Source of the DNA: JADGRB01 sp036267635
Lineage (GTDB): Bacteria; Myxococcota_A; Polyangia; Fen-1088
Length of the DNA: 64,000 nt
Assembly (NCBI GenBank): GCA_036267635.1
Contig: DATAVR010000032.1
Coordinates: forward strand, 60,986 to 124,985
Direction: 5' to 3'
Part shown: positions 1-9,241 of the stretch, in pieces
Layout: the number at the start of each line of letters is the position of its first letter
Position numbering within the stretch: the stretch's first letter is position 1
Notes under the pieces: generated by a model
Told to the model about the DNA's origin: nothing
What the model saw: the letters and a program-made list of their open reading frames with translations, nothing else
Database searches by the model: none
Program-made: the position numbers and the translations under genes

Positions 1-1959
1 GTCGTACATCTTCTGCAGCTCGTAGCGGATGCCGGCGTTGATCGTCAGGTTGCGCAGGCCGGGCGGGCTGTAGCTGTCCTGCAGGAAGAAGGCGTTCGAG
101 AGGCTCTTCACCGCGGCGTGGAGCGAGTCCTGGTAGCCGTAACCGCCGTTGTTATAAAGGACGTTGGTGGCCGGCTGCGTCCCCGGGCCGGGGGCAGGTC
201 CGTACCCCGAAGGATACGAGCCGGGCGGCAGCGTGAAGAAGCTGAAGGTGTTGAAGTTCCCGGTCGACGGATCCCCCGCGCCCGGATAGGACTGAATCAG
301 CGCCCGCGAGCCGAGCGGACCCGAGTACCAGGTGTCCTCGTCGAGCGTCGCGACCTCGAGGTGCCAGCCGTACTTCACCTCGTGGTGGCCGCCGGCCTCG
401 AACAGGTTAGCGAACTTGAGCTCGGCGCTGTAGCGCTCGGCGGTGTACTTGCGGGTCAACCCGAAGCCGCCCGTGTGGTAGTTGTCGACCGGGCAGGGCT
501 GGAACACCGAGCCGTCGGCGTTGTTCTGGGGCTGGCAGCCGGGCGCGTGCTCGAGATCCCAGAGGTTCGCCCCCCAGAACTCGAGCTGGTTGACGTTGTT
601 GAGGTCGGAGTACGGCGAGCGGTCGTAGAAATACTCGCTGTGGAAGCCGGTCATGGCGTCGATCTGCCAGTGGTGATCGAACAGCTTCGAGGTCCAGTGC
701 GCGTTCATGTCGGTGTTGACCTTGGTGAGGTCTTCCTGCGCCCAGCGCGGATCGGAGGCGAACGAGACGCCGTTGGCGCGGTTGCCGAGCTCGTTGTTGA
801 AGTTGGGCGTGCCGACGAGGGTGAGGGTCAGGTGGTGATCGGGCAGCGGGATGAAGTCCAAGGTCCCGGCGTAGTAGTAGGTCGAGTGGGACTCGGGGAT
901 CCGCGCCGTCCAGGGGAGCTGCTTCATGATCGGCCGGCCGCTGGCGTCGGTGTCGGCCACGCCGTCCCCGTTTGCGTCCTGCTGCGCGTAGGTCAAGCGG
1001 AGAACGTGGGTGTCGGTGAAGCGCGGCGCGAAGCCGAGCCAGAAGAAGAGCTTGTTCTTGATGATCGGACCGCCCACCTCGACGCCGATGCTGGTGTCGA
1101 AGTCGGGCTTTCGCTCGTAGCCGAGCGAGTGGCCCAGCTCGATGACCGGGTTCGGGTTGGCGGCCATCCAGTAGGGCGACCAGGCCATGAAGGCGCTGCC
1201 GTGGAACTCGTTGCTGCCCGACTTGAGCACGGTGTTGATGACGCCGCCCATCGCGCCGCCGAACTCGGCCTGGTAACCGCCGCTGTTGACGTCGAGCTGG
1301 GTCAGGAATTCGAGCGGGAGGTTGGTGCCGCCGCCGACGGTGGGGACGCCCGCCTCGAGGTTGCCGTACTCGATGCCGGTGACGTTCATGCCGTTCAGGA
1401 GGTAGATGTTCTCGAGGCCGGTTGCGCCGCCGATCGAGACGTTGCCGCTCGGATCGAAGAAGGCCCCGGGGGCGCGCTCGATGACGTCGCCGTAGGTCCG
1501 CCCGAGCGGCACGTTTTGCATGAAGTCGTGGTCGAAGGCCGCGCCGACGCGCGCGCTGCCGACGTCGATGACCGGAGCCTTGCCGGTGATGACGTAGGTC
1601 TGCTGCGCGGCCGCCTGGACGGCGCTGGCGATCCGGGCGTTCACCCGGACCATCCTGTCGGCCTGCACGATGACGTCGGGCTGTTCGACCTCGGCCGAGG
1701 TGTTGGCCGCGTAGAACCGGATCACGTAGGTCCCGATGGCCAGGCTGCTGAAGCGGTATTCGCCCTTGTCGTCGGTCAGCGTGGCGTCTTCGCCCTGCGG
1801 CCCCTGCATGATGACGGTGACACCGCCCATCGGGATGCCGGTGTCCTTGTCGGTCACGCGGCCGGTGACCCGGCCGGTGACTTCCTGCGCCTGGGCCACG
1901 CTCGCTGCGACCAGCAACGTCAGTCCGAGAGCAGCCGCACCAACACGAATCCGATTCAT
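1..1959 (-). CDS. TonB-dependent outer-membrane receptor with carboxypeptidase-regulatory-like N-terminal domain (partial, C-terminus outside window)
   Basis: The frame reads without a stop from an ATG at 1959 to the window edge, giving 653 codons, so the end of the beta-barrel is missing. A signal peptide (MNRIRV...VAQA) ends near residue 24. A beta-sandwich of the carboxypeptidase-regulatory type follows (about 25-110, with TDDKGEYRF and IGTYVIRF), then a plug domain (about 130-260, including YLLNGMNVTG and GGAMGGVINTVLKSGSNEFHG), then barrel strands rich in aromatic residues. This is the Oar-like class of TonB-dependent receptor, which takes up large or complexed substrates or serves adhesion; the substrate cannot be read from sequence. 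A GAGAGG ribosome site precedes the start. It follows the tonB/exbBD block on the same strand, which suggests its energizing partner. Confidence 0.9.
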   Translation of the reverse strand, partial: MNRIRVGAAALGLTLLVAASVAQAQEVTGRVTGRVTDKDTGIPMGGVTVIMQGPQGEDATLTDDKGEYRFSSLAIGTYVIRFYAANTSAEVEQPDVIVQADRMVRVNARIASAVQAAAQQTYVITGKAPVIDVGSARVGAAFDHDFMQNVPLGRTYGDVIERAPGAFFDPSGNVSIGGATGLENIYLLNGMNVTGIEYGNLEAGVPTVGGGTNLPLEFLTQLDVNSGGYQAEFGGAMGGVINTVLKSGSNEFHGSAFMAWSPYWMAANPNPVIELGHSLGYERKPDFDTSIGVEVGGPIIKNKLFFWLGFAPRFTDTHVLRLTYAQQDANGDGVADTDASGRPIMKQLPWTARIPESHSTYYYAGTLDFIPLPDHHLTLTLVGTPNFNNELGNRANGVSFASDPRWAQEDLTKVNTDMNAHWTSKLFDHHWQIDAMTGFHSEYFYDRSPYSDLNNVNQLEFWGANLWDLEHAPGCQPQNNADGSVFQPCPVDNYHTGGFGLTRKYTAERYSAELKFANLFEAGGHHEVKYGWHLEVATLDEDTWYSGPLGSRALIQSYPGAGDPSTGNFNTFSFFTLPPGSYPSGYGPAPGPGTQPATNVLYNNGGYGYQDSLHAAVKSLSNAFFLQDSYSPPGLRNLTINAGIRYELQKMYD

Positions 1960-2026
1960 CTGGCCTCTCTTTCGCTTCTTTCGCTGCACCGAAGGTTGAG
2001 AACTGAAAGCTCGCATGGGTGGCGCA

Positions 2027-3187
2027 CTACGAACCGGTCACGAACGTCGCGCTCTTCGCCGTCGGGAGCGGTTCGCCAAGAAGGTCGGTGGTGGTCGCCT
2101 CGACGGTCACGGTGATGGTCGAGCTCGCCGGCCAGTTGGAGACGGGCGTCAGCGTGATCGAGGTCGGGGTGGGCGAGGCGGCCAGGACGTTGCTGGCGGC
2201 GCCGCCGTCGGGCTGCGAGAGCACCAACTGCAGCTCCGTCGCTCCGTTGACGACGACCTTGATGTCGACGAAGTCCTTGGTCACGTCGACCGGGCCAGTG
2301 AAGTCGATCTCCACCGCGGTCATGTCGGGCGGCACGGTGGCCACGGGCGCGCCGCCGCCATCCGCTCCTCCGTCGGCCGCGCCGGCGCCGGCGTCGGCCG
2401 GCGCAGGCGGTGGGGTGGGGACGGTGAGGGTGGCGTCGAACGGGGTGGTCTGGAAGGTCACCATGCCGTCGAGCAGCGCGCCGCTGCTGGCGAACGGCGT
2501 CCGCCCGTCCTTGGCCAACACGGTGGTGGGGTCGAGCTTGACGGTGACGGTCGACCCGGTGGGGAGCTGCGGGTCGGCCACCAGCATCAGGCTGGGGCCG
2601 TCGGTGCCGTAGGTGCCGTAGACGCAGTGTTGATAGATGGGGAAGAGCAGCGTCTTGTAGTTGCCGGCGTCGTCCATCTCGGGCGATCCGTTGGGGGTGT
2701 AGACGCCGTCGAGGTTGGCCATCGGGGTGGCCGGCTGCAGGCTGGCGACATTGGTGAGCGGTCCACCGTCACTCAGGTCGAACGGCGCCGTGTCGAGCAC
2801 GCGGTCGAACACGGCGATGACCGGCGTGGTGGGGGCGAACGGACCGCAGTTCCAGGTCCCCATATTCGGCGAGGGGGCGAACTCCGGGCAGGCGCTCACG
2901 CCGCGGCAGCGGCACCAGTTGGGCGGGGTCGGCGCACCGCCCTCCGAGCCACCAACGACCTGACAGGGGCCGTCGGTCTGGGGATCGCACATGGCACCCT
3001 CGCTGACCGTGCTCGAACACTGGGGGGACGAAGAGGTGATCTTGTAGGGCGTCCCGTTTTCGAGGACCACCATCTCCGTGAGCACCGGCGCGCCCGGTTT
3101 GACCGAATTGTTGGGGGTGCACGAACCGCCCAGAGCGAGCGCGGCAGTGAGGCCCAATACCTCAAACCGAGGGAACGGCCGTTTCAT
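2027..3187 (-). CDS. Ig-fold (SbsA-like) lipoprotein, function unknown
   Basis: 386 residues. The N-terminus (MKRPFPRF, hydrophobic LGLTAALALGGSC) looks like a lipoprotein signal with Cys23 as the likely lipidated residue, though GGSC is a weak lipobox. Residues about 50-110 carry seven further cysteines, probably disulfide-linked. Two stretches resemble bacterial Ig-like/SbsA domains: one around APTTPVIAVFDRVLD and one in the C-terminal third (MTAVEIDFTGPVDV to the end), with an Ala/Asp/Gly-rich linker between. It lies between the exbD pair and the TonB receptor, all on one strand, so an envelope role linked to that transport system is plausible but unproven. No enzymatic motif is visible. 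Confidence 0.75.
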   Translation of the reverse strand: MKRPFPRFEVLGLTAALALGGSCTPNNSVKPGAPVLTEMVVLENGTPYKITSSSPQCSSTVSEGAMCDPQTDGPCQVVGGSEGGAPTPPNWCRCRGVSACPEFAPSPNMGTWNCGPFAPTTPVIAVFDRVLDTAPFDLSDGGPLTNVASLQPATPMANLDGVYTPNGSPEMDDAGNYKTLLFPIYQHCVYGTYGTDGPSLMLVADPQLPTGSTVTVKLDPTTVLAKDGRTPFASSGALLDGMVTFQTTPFDATLTVPTPPPAPADAGAGAADGGADGGGAPVATVPPDMTAVEIDFTGPVDVTKDFVDIKVVVNGATELQLVLSQPDGGAASNVLAASPTPTSITLTPVSNWPASSTITVTVEATTTDLLGEPLPTAKSATFVTGS

Positions 3188-3368
3188 TCAGGGCTCCTTG
3201 TGACCAGTGGGATCGACTTGATCGGGAGAGACAGACCACGCGTGGGGCGCATCGTATCAGCGATTTGACTGCCTGTGAATTCGGCGGCTCTCGTAGTTTC
3301 TTGACCCACATCCGAATCGCGCCCCGGTTTGGGGGGGCGTTTGAGGCGCCCAGTTGACGGAATCCGGG

Positions 3369-3785
3369 TCAGCGATCGTCTTTGGTGACGATTCCCAGGG
3401 TCTTCGCCCCGGCGCCCTTGCAGATGTCCATCACCCGGACCGCGCGCCCGTAGTTGGCCTCGTCCGAGATCTTGAAGAAGACGACCTTCTGTCGATCGTG
3501 CGTCAGCCGATCAGCGACCTTGACCGCCAGCGCCTCGGGGGCGACCGCCTCGCCGTTGAGCGCCAGCTGATCGTGGGCGTCGAGCTCGACGACGATCGTC
3601 GACTCACCGGGCGGCAGCGGGACGTTCTCGGTCTGCTTCTGGGGCACCTTGGCGACGAGCTCCTTGAGCGTCACCGGCGTCATCACCATGAAGATGATGA
3701 GCAAAACCAGCACCACGTCGATGAGCGGGGTGACGTTGATCTCCGCCTGCGGGCCGCGCTTGCCGTTGCCGACCGAGAACGCCAT
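3369..3785 (-). CDS. ExbD/TolR family protein (second of two)
   Basis: 138 residues with the ExbD layout: a short cytoplasmic start, one transmembrane helix (LIDVVLVLLIIFMVMTP, about 21-38) containing the Asp that carries the proton, then a periplasmic domain. The motif INVTPLIDVVLVLLIIF is diagnostic. Its ATG overlaps the stop of the upstream exbD in an ATGA junction, so the two are translationally coupled. The periplasmic part is only about 30% like that of its neighbour by eye, so the pair probably forms a heteromer or serves two partners rather than being a recent duplicate. Confidence 0.9.
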   Translation of the reverse strand: MAFSVGNGKRGPQAEINVTPLIDVVLVLLIIFMVMTPVTLKELVAKVPQKQTENVPLPPGESTIVVELDAHDQLALNGEAVAPEALAVKVADRLTHDRQKVVFFKISDEANYGRAVRVMDICKGAGAKTLGIVTKDDR

Positions 3786-4249
3786 CAGGGGCCCCCGGCC
3801 GGCTTTTGTTCTTCTGTGCCGAGCTGGACGTCCTCGACGCCGGCCCGGTGAACCGCCTCCATCACCGCGCGGGCGGCGCCGTAATGAATGCGGCGGTCGG
3901 CTTTGACGAAGACGCCCTTGTCGGGATAACGGCGGCGCTCCTCGGCAACGGCGGCCGACAAACCGGCCAGCGGGACCTTGTCGGCGTTGACGTAAACGTC
4001 GCCGCTCGCGTTGATGGAAACGATCAAGTCTTTGTTGTCGTCGTTCTTGCGATCGTGGTGGCTGGTGATCGGCAGCTCGACGCTCACGCCGCGCACGATC
4101 ATCGGCGTCACGACCATGAAGATGATGAGCAGCACCAACGTCACGTCGACCAGAGGGGTCACGTTGATCTCGGCCCGCACCTGCCCCTTGGGGTGGCGCT
4201 TGACCGTGAGGTGCCGCCGGCGGCGCGGCGGCGCGTCGGCCTCGCTCAC
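3785..4249 (-). CDS. exbD: ExbD/TolR family protein (first of two)
   Basis: 154 residues. A basic cytoplasmic N-terminus (RRRRHLTVKRHPKGQ) precedes the helix LVDVTLVLLIIFMVVTPM, with the conserved Asp of INVTPLVDV, followed by a periplasmic domain. It is part of the ExbB-ExbD proton channel that drives TonB. The start is a GTG at 4249 overlapping the exbB stop as GTGA, which fixes the start and implies coupled translation. The next gene is a second exbD joined by ATGA. Confidence 0.92.
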   Translation of the reverse strand: MSEADAPPRRRRHLTVKRHPKGQVRAEINVTPLVDVTLVLLIIFMVVTPMIVRGVSVELPITSHHDRKNDDNKDLIVSINASGDVYVNADKVPLAGLSAAVAEERRRYPDKGVFVKADRRIHYGAARAVMEAVHRAGVEDVQLGTEEQKPAGGP

Positions 4250-4938
4250 ACCGCGCCTCCGCGCAGGATGGTGTCGACCAGCTCCGAGGCGGTCTCGTCG
4301 ATGTCGATGGTCAGCGCGTCGAGGCGCGCCGTGAAGTAGTTGTAGAACCAGACGGCGATGATGGCCACGCCCAGGCCGACCGCGGTGGTGATGAGCGCCT
4401 CGGCGATGCCGGCCGAGACGGTCCCGATGCCGCCGCCCCCCTTGGTCGGATCGGCCAGCTTCTGAAAGGCGGTGATGATGCCGCCGACGGTGCCGAACAG
4501 GCCGACGAACGGCGCCGACGACGCCACCGTCGCCAAGACCGGCATCCCGCGCCGCAACCCGGCCAGCTCCCGCTCCTTGCTGCGCTCCATCGCCCGGTTG
4601 ACGATCTCGGCGACGTCGAACGCCGCCGGCGCGGCGCTGCCGGCCGGACGGTCGAGCCCCCGCGCATATTCGTGAAGCCCGGCGCCGATCACCTTGGCCA
4701 CCGGGCTGCCGACGAATCTCTTCTCCAGGCCGACCGCCTCACGCAATCGGCCGACCGCCTCGACGAGCGGCGCCAGCGCCTCGACGTATCCGCGCGAAAG
4801 GAGGCCCCCTTTGCGAAAGGTGAGCAGCCGGTCGCCGGCGATGGCCAGCGCGTAGAGCGACATGACGATCAACACCACCACGACCGCGCGCGCGGTGAAG
4901 CCCATCTCGTTCCAGAGTCCGACCAGCGTGAAGTCCAT
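4246..4938 (-). CDS. exbB: ExbB/TolQ/MotA family proton-channel protein
   Basis: 230 residues. Three membrane segments are visible: about 13-32 (ARAVVVVLIVMSLYALAIAG), about 137-160 (VLATVASSAPFVGLFGTVGGII) and about 183-205 (ALITTAVGLGVAIIAVWFYNYF). The family signature SSAPFVGLFGTVGGIITAF and the AGIAEALITTAVGL block are present. With ExbD it forms the inner-membrane motor that uses the proton gradient to energize TonB. It is followed by two overlapping exbD genes and preceded by tonB, so the whole complex is encoded here. Confidence 0.95.
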   Translation of the reverse strand: MDFTLVGLWNEMGFTARAVVVVLIVMSLYALAIAGDRLLTFRKGGLLSRGYVEALAPLVEAVGRLREAVGLEKRFVGSPVAKVIGAGLHEYARGLDRPAGSAAPAAFDVAEIVNRAMERSKERELAGLRRGMPVLATVASSAPFVGLFGTVGGIITAFQKLADPTKGGGGIGTVSAGIAEALITTAVGLGVAIIAVWFYNYFTARLDALTIDIDETASELVDTILRGGAV

Positions 4939-4949
4939 CGTTGTCTCCC

Positions 4950-5708
4950 TTATTCACCCTTGAAATTGAACAGCGCGAAGGTGCACCAAGGAATGGGCGT
5001 GCTGCCGGCGAGCACCGGCGGGAAGTGCCATCCCTTCACTGCCCGCAGGACGTTGTCATCCAGCAAGGAGTCGGCGCCCTTCACCAGCGTGACGCTGTCG
5101 ACGCTGCCGCCGGGCGCCACGCAGTATTTGATCCGGACGGCATAGGCCATGCCGGCGCGGCGCAGAGAAACCGGGAAGTCCGGCTCCGGCCCCGCGTGCG
5201 GCGGGGTCGAGCCCGGGGGCAGGAACTTGCGCGCCGTCCCGGTGCCGCCGACGGTCCCCCCGACGACGCCCCCCTTGGTGCCGCCAATGACCCCGCCGAT
5301 TGTTCCGCCGACAGTGCCGCCGATCGTGCCGCCGATGACGCCCCCCTTGACGCCGCCGCGCTCGCCGGGCGCGTCGACGGGGTCGGGCTTGCTCTCCTTC
5401 GGTTTCTCCTCGGGCGTCTCGCGCGGCTGGACGATGTCGGTCGGTTTGGTGAGCGTCTTCGGCTTGATCACCACCTTCTTGCGCGCCGCACCGCCGCCAC
5501 CCGCGGGCGGGGGCGGAGGAGGCGGTGGCGGCGCTGCCGAAAGGAACGTCACCTTCACCGACGGTGGCGTCAGCTCGTCGACGTGCCAGAACGAATACGC
5601 GACACCCGCGGCCAAGAGCGCGCCGTGAAAACCGATCGACAGCGCGGCGGTGAGCCGCCCGCGCCGCGGGCGAGGTTGGGATTCGGCACGGAAGGCTTCG
5701 AAGGCCAC
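4950..5708 (-). CDS. tonB: TonB-family energy transducer with glycine-tetrapeptide spacer
   Basis: 252 residues. One N-terminal membrane anchor (about 18-40, SIGFHGALLAAGVAYSFW with the usual SxxxH) is followed by a run of nine prolines (60-68) and a Lys/Pro/Glu-rich stretch. Residues 118-156 are nine GGxx tetrapeptides (GGVI, GGTI, GGTV and similar). The C-terminal domain (about 172-252) has the TonB fold, ending FPPVLAGSTPIPWCTFALFNFKGE. In most TonB proteins the periplasmic spacer is Pro-rich; here part of it is replaced by Gly repeats. It lies just upstream of exbB-exbD-exbD and forms the transport-energizing complex with them. Confidence 0.9.
   Translation of the reverse strand: MAFEAFRAESQPRPRRGRLTAALSIGFHGALLAAGVAYSFWHVDELTPPSVKVTFLSAAPPPPPPPPPAGGGGAARKKVVIKPKTLTKPTDIVQPRETPEEKPKESKPDPVDAPGERGGVKGGVIGGTIGGTVGGTIGGVIGGTKGGVVGGTVGGTGTARKFLPPGSTPPHAGPEPDFPVSLRRAGMAYAVRIKYCVAPGGSVDSVTLVKGADSLLDDNVLRAVKGWHFPPVLAGSTPIPWCTFALFNFKGE
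5241..5357 (-). repeat. 12-base tandem repeat coding for GGxx tetrapeptides in tonB
   Basis: About nine and a half units of a degenerate 12-base repeat (on the + strand roughly ccgccgatcgtg) encode GGVK GGVI GGTI GGTV GGTI GGVI GGTK GGVV GGTV GGT. The period keeps the frame, so unit gain or loss would change spacer length without breaking TonB. Confidence 0.85.
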
Positions 5709-5711
5709 CGG

Positions 5712-6608
5712 TCACGATTTCCCGGCGCGCGCATCGGCGGCCTTCTGCTGCCAGTTGTCGGCCTCGTCGACGGCGCCCTGCCAGGCGATCGGATCGGGGA
5801 AGAAGGCGAACGACTTTTGCCGCCAGAGCAGCGCCAGGTAGGTCATCGCCTCCGGGTAGCGCGGGCGCAGCGCGAGGGCCTTCTCCAGATAGACGATCCC
5901 CTGATCGGCCAGCGCGACGCGCGTCTCGGTGGTGATGTCGCCCGGCGCGCCGGCGGGAGGGGCCAGCGTCATCGAGGTCCCCGCCTTGGCCACCTCCGGC
6001 CAGGGGCTGTAGCCGGCCATCTGCGTGCCGCCGCCGTGGGCGGAGAGGATCTGCCAGACGAAGGTTCCGACGCCGTACTGCGACTCGGCGTCGGAGGACC
6101 GCAGCGCCGCGGCCGCCTTCGACCACTCAAGCGCCTGCGGCCACTTCCCCCACTTGAAGTAGACGTCCTGCAGTCCGTGGACGGCGTCGAGGTCATTGGG
6201 GGCCGTCCGCCGGCGCTCGAGAAAGGTGGCCTCCAGCGCGGCGTAGTCCTGCACGTCGAACCAGGTCTGCAGCGTCAGCTCACCGGCGCGCGGATCCTGG
6301 GGCGCGACCTCCCCGAGGCGGCGGAAGGCGCCGAGCGCGCAGGCGGCGGCGCGGCGGCTCTCCGGATCTTGACCGCCGGGCGCGATGAGCTGGCGACAGG
6401 TGTAGCCCTCGTTCAGCCAGAGGGTCGGCAGCCCGGGGACCAGCGGCTCCGCCTCCTTGTACAACGTCACCGCCTCGGCGTACCTGCCGCGCCGGTAGAG
6501 CTCGTTCGCCTCCTGGATCCGCTTGCGCCCGCGGACCTGCGTGCAAGCGGGTAGAAGACAGAGCGCCAGCGCGAGGACGCTAGCGCAGCTCGAAGATCTG
6601 GAACTCAT
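5712..6608 (-). CDS. TPR-containing lipoprotein
   Basis: 298 residues. Signal SSCASVLALALCLLPAC has a good lipobox (LPAC, Cys22). TPR-like helix pairs are visible at about 28-60 (ANELYRRGRYAEAVTLYKEAEPLVP), 155-185 (VYFKWGKWPQALEWSKAAAAL) and 235-270 (GIVYLEKALALRPRYPEAMTYLALLW). It is likely a periplasm-facing scaffold. It ends four bases before tonB and its start overlaps the upstream gene by 29 bases, so it belongs to the same transcription unit as the TonB complex. Its partner is unknown. Confidence 0.8.
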   Translation of the reverse strand: MSSRSSSCASVLALALCLLPACTQVRGRKRIQEANELYRRGRYAEAVTLYKEAEPLVPGLPTLWLNEGYTCRQLIAPGGQDPESRRAAACALGAFRRLGEVAPQDPRAGELTLQTWFDVQDYAALEATFLERRRTAPNDLDAVHGLQDVYFKWGKWPQALEWSKAAAALRSSDAESQYGVGTFVWQILSAHGGGTQMAGYSPWPEVAKAGTSMTLAPPAGAPGDITTETRVALADQGIVYLEKALALRPRYPEAMTYLALLWRQKSFAFFPDPIAWQGAVDEADNWQQKAADARAGKS

Positions 6609-7830
6609 CGCCGCCTCGGGCGAAGCTCTTGAACCGCTTGAGCACCACCAGCGTCTGGGCCCGCACCCGATAGGTCACCGGGCGCGGGGTGAAGACCCGG
6701 CCGCGCGCCTTGACCACCCCGTCGGCGGCGTCGGCCGCGTAGAGGTCGAGCATCGGCATCTCCGCCTTCTTGCGCTTGATCGCGTCGGGGTTGAGCGGAT
6801 CGACGGCGATCCCGAACGTCAGGTGGTTCGGCGCCGGTCCCTCCTCGAAGAGCAGCGTCTTCGGATCGTAGAGGCGGAACGGGACCGACAGCTCGGCGGG
6901 CAGCTTTTTCCCCATCGCATCGATCACATCGACACCCGAGCCGTCTTGATTGAGGTCGATGAACAGCGACTGGCCGGGATGGTCGCGGCGGAGCTGCCCG
7001 GTGACCGCCCAGCCGACCGGGTCGGTGATCTCCGCTTCAGCGGAGGTTTTGCCGCTGAGCGCGTCGACGACCATCTTCTTCGGGGGTTGCCGCACGTCGG
7101 CCGCCTTGTCGTAGGCGCCCGGCTTCTCGCCCAGGATCCGCGTGTACCCCTCGTAAAAGCCGATCAGGCGGACGGCCGGCGTCTTCAGCTCGCCGGCCGC
7201 GTCGGTGTGGTAGACGCGCGCCTTCCCGGCCGGTGCCAGCGTCGCCAGCGTGTAGGGGGTGACCGCATAGGTCGCCTCGGCCCCGTGACCGCCGAGCTTG
7301 CGCTCGAACGCCACCAGCAGGGCGGAGCGCGGCGTGCCGTCGGCGGGGGGGCGCGCGAACGCGGTGGCCGGAGCGGTCTTGGCCGCGACCTTGCCGGTGG
7401 CGTCGATCAGGAAGGCGGTGAGCGGCGCCGCGTCGTCCGGCCGGTCGCGCCCGATGAGGACCATCCCCTTGCCGGGCGGCAGCAGCTCGATGCGGGTGAC
7501 GACCAGGTTCTTGTTCGGCAGATCGAACGACGCCGTCTGCTTGGGCGGCTTGGCCTCGAGATCGTAGGTCTCGAGCTTGGCGAAGGTGGCGCCGTCGCCG
7601 CGGATGACCGCCAGGTGAGTCCCGGCGTCGTCGAGGCCGAACACCTCGTCGAAGTAGCCCTCGCCCTCCTGGGGCTTGAGCGACGTCTGCGGCTCGAGCG
7701 GCTTCAACCCCTCCGCGTCGCCACGCGCCAGGGCCGGTGCGGCGAGCAGCGCCAGCATCGGCAAAATCGGCAAGATCGGCAAGATCGGCAGAGGAGTCAG
7801 GGCGGCTGCGACCGAAGTGCGACGTCCCAT
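6580..7830 (-). CDS. Secreted protein of unknown function, first gene of the TonB block
   Basis: 416 residues with a signal peptide whose hydrophobic core is repetitive (PLPILPILPILPMLALLAAPALA, cleavage near residue 35). The mature part has alternating beta-strand patterns (for example THLAVIRGDGATFAKLETYDLE) that could be a beta-propeller-like or repeated sandwich fold, but I recognise no family and see no catalytic motif. It overlaps the TPR lipoprotein by 29 bases and is the promoter-proximal gene of the minus-strand block leading to tonB-exbBDD. A role in the envelope is inferred only from the signal peptide and context. Confidence 0.7.
   Translation of the reverse strand: MGRRTSVAAALTPLPILPILPILPMLALLAAPALARGDAEGLKPLEPQTSLKPQEGEGYFDEVFGLDDAGTHLAVIRGDGATFAKLETYDLEAKPPKQTASFDLPNKNLVVTRIELLPPGKGMVLIGRDRPDDAAPLTAFLIDATGKVAAKTAPATAFARPPADGTPRSALLVAFERKLGGHGAEATYAVTPYTLATLAPAGKARVYHTDAAGELKTPAVRLIGFYEGYTRILGEKPGAYDKAADVRQPPKKMVVDALSGKTSAEAEITDPVGWAVTGQLRRDHPGQSLFIDLNQDGSGVDVIDAMGKKLPAELSVPFRLYDPKTLLFEEGPAPNHLTFGIAVDPLNPDAIKRKKAEMPMLDLYAADAADGVVKARGRVFTPRPVTYRVRAQTLVVLKRFKSFARGGDEFQIFELR
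7756..7791 (-). repeat. Four 9-base tandem repeats inside a signal-peptide sequence
   Basis: Four units of atcggcaag (first and last slightly changed) encode the LPILPILPILP core of the signal peptide of the preceding gene. The 9-base period is in frame, so slippage would lengthen or shorten the hydrophobic core by three residues. Confidence 0.8.
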
Positions 7831-7894
7831 GCGCGGCTAACTTAGACCGAGCGCGCCGCTTTCGTAAATGGGGCCGAGGCCCGGGGGGACTGCT

Positions 7895-8224
7895 TCAGGC
7901 CCCGGCGCGAGCTAAAAACGCGTCGATCTGGGCCCGGGCCTCTTGGCTGAGGTTGGTGAACTTCACCCCCATACGCAACTCCTCGGGGGCGGCGGCCGAG
8001 ACGATCTCGCCGGTCACCTCCATCGGCTCTTTGTTGCCTGGCAAGGTGAAGGTCAGGTTCACGTGGGTCCCGACAGGGAGCGGGATGGTGTGCTCGAGGC
8101 GGAGGCCGCCGCGCGACAGGTTGTTGGCGCGTCGAAAATAGCGCTCCGATCCGGTGGTCTCCTCGACCCACATCTCGATCGGGATCCTCGGCCCCCCGCG
8201 GCGCTCCTCGGCGACTTCGGACAT
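7895..8224 (-). CDS. PilZ-domain protein
   Basis: 109 residues, essentially one PilZ domain. An Arg-rich N-terminus (ERRGGPR, positions 7-13) corresponds to the RxxxR part of the c-di-GMP site, and NLSRGGLRLE (about 35-44) to the [D/N]xSxxG part. Strands VNLTFTLPG, VTGEIVSAA and MGVKFTNLS complete the barrel. The family binds cyclic di-GMP or mediates protein contacts for it; whether this copy binds cannot be told. It is a stand-alone gene, head to head with the UDP-glucuronate decarboxylase gene across about 70 bases. Confidence 0.85.
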   Translation of the reverse strand: MSEVAEERRGGPRIPIEMWVEETTGSERYFRRANNLSRGGLRLEHTIPLPVGTHVNLTFTLPGNKEPMEVTGEIVSAAAPEELRMGVKFTNLSQEARAQIDAFLARAGA

Positions 8225-8296
8225 GGCCCGATGGTATCACGGGCGAAAGAGCGCGCCAGTTCGCCACGGGCGCCGGTTCCCTGGTATGAACGCCCG

Positions 8297-9218
<922 letters not shown>

Positions 9219-9241
<23 letters not shown>

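Noticed and set aside
118..2115. Long plus-strand open frame opposite the TonB receptor
   Set aside because: Val/Glu/Arg/Gly-rich translation without domains; it is the antisense of a clear receptor gene, an effect of high GC.
3321..3345. cgcccc/ggggcg inverted repeat as a terminator
   Set aside because: Stem of six bases with no U tract on either strand; composition alone can explain it.
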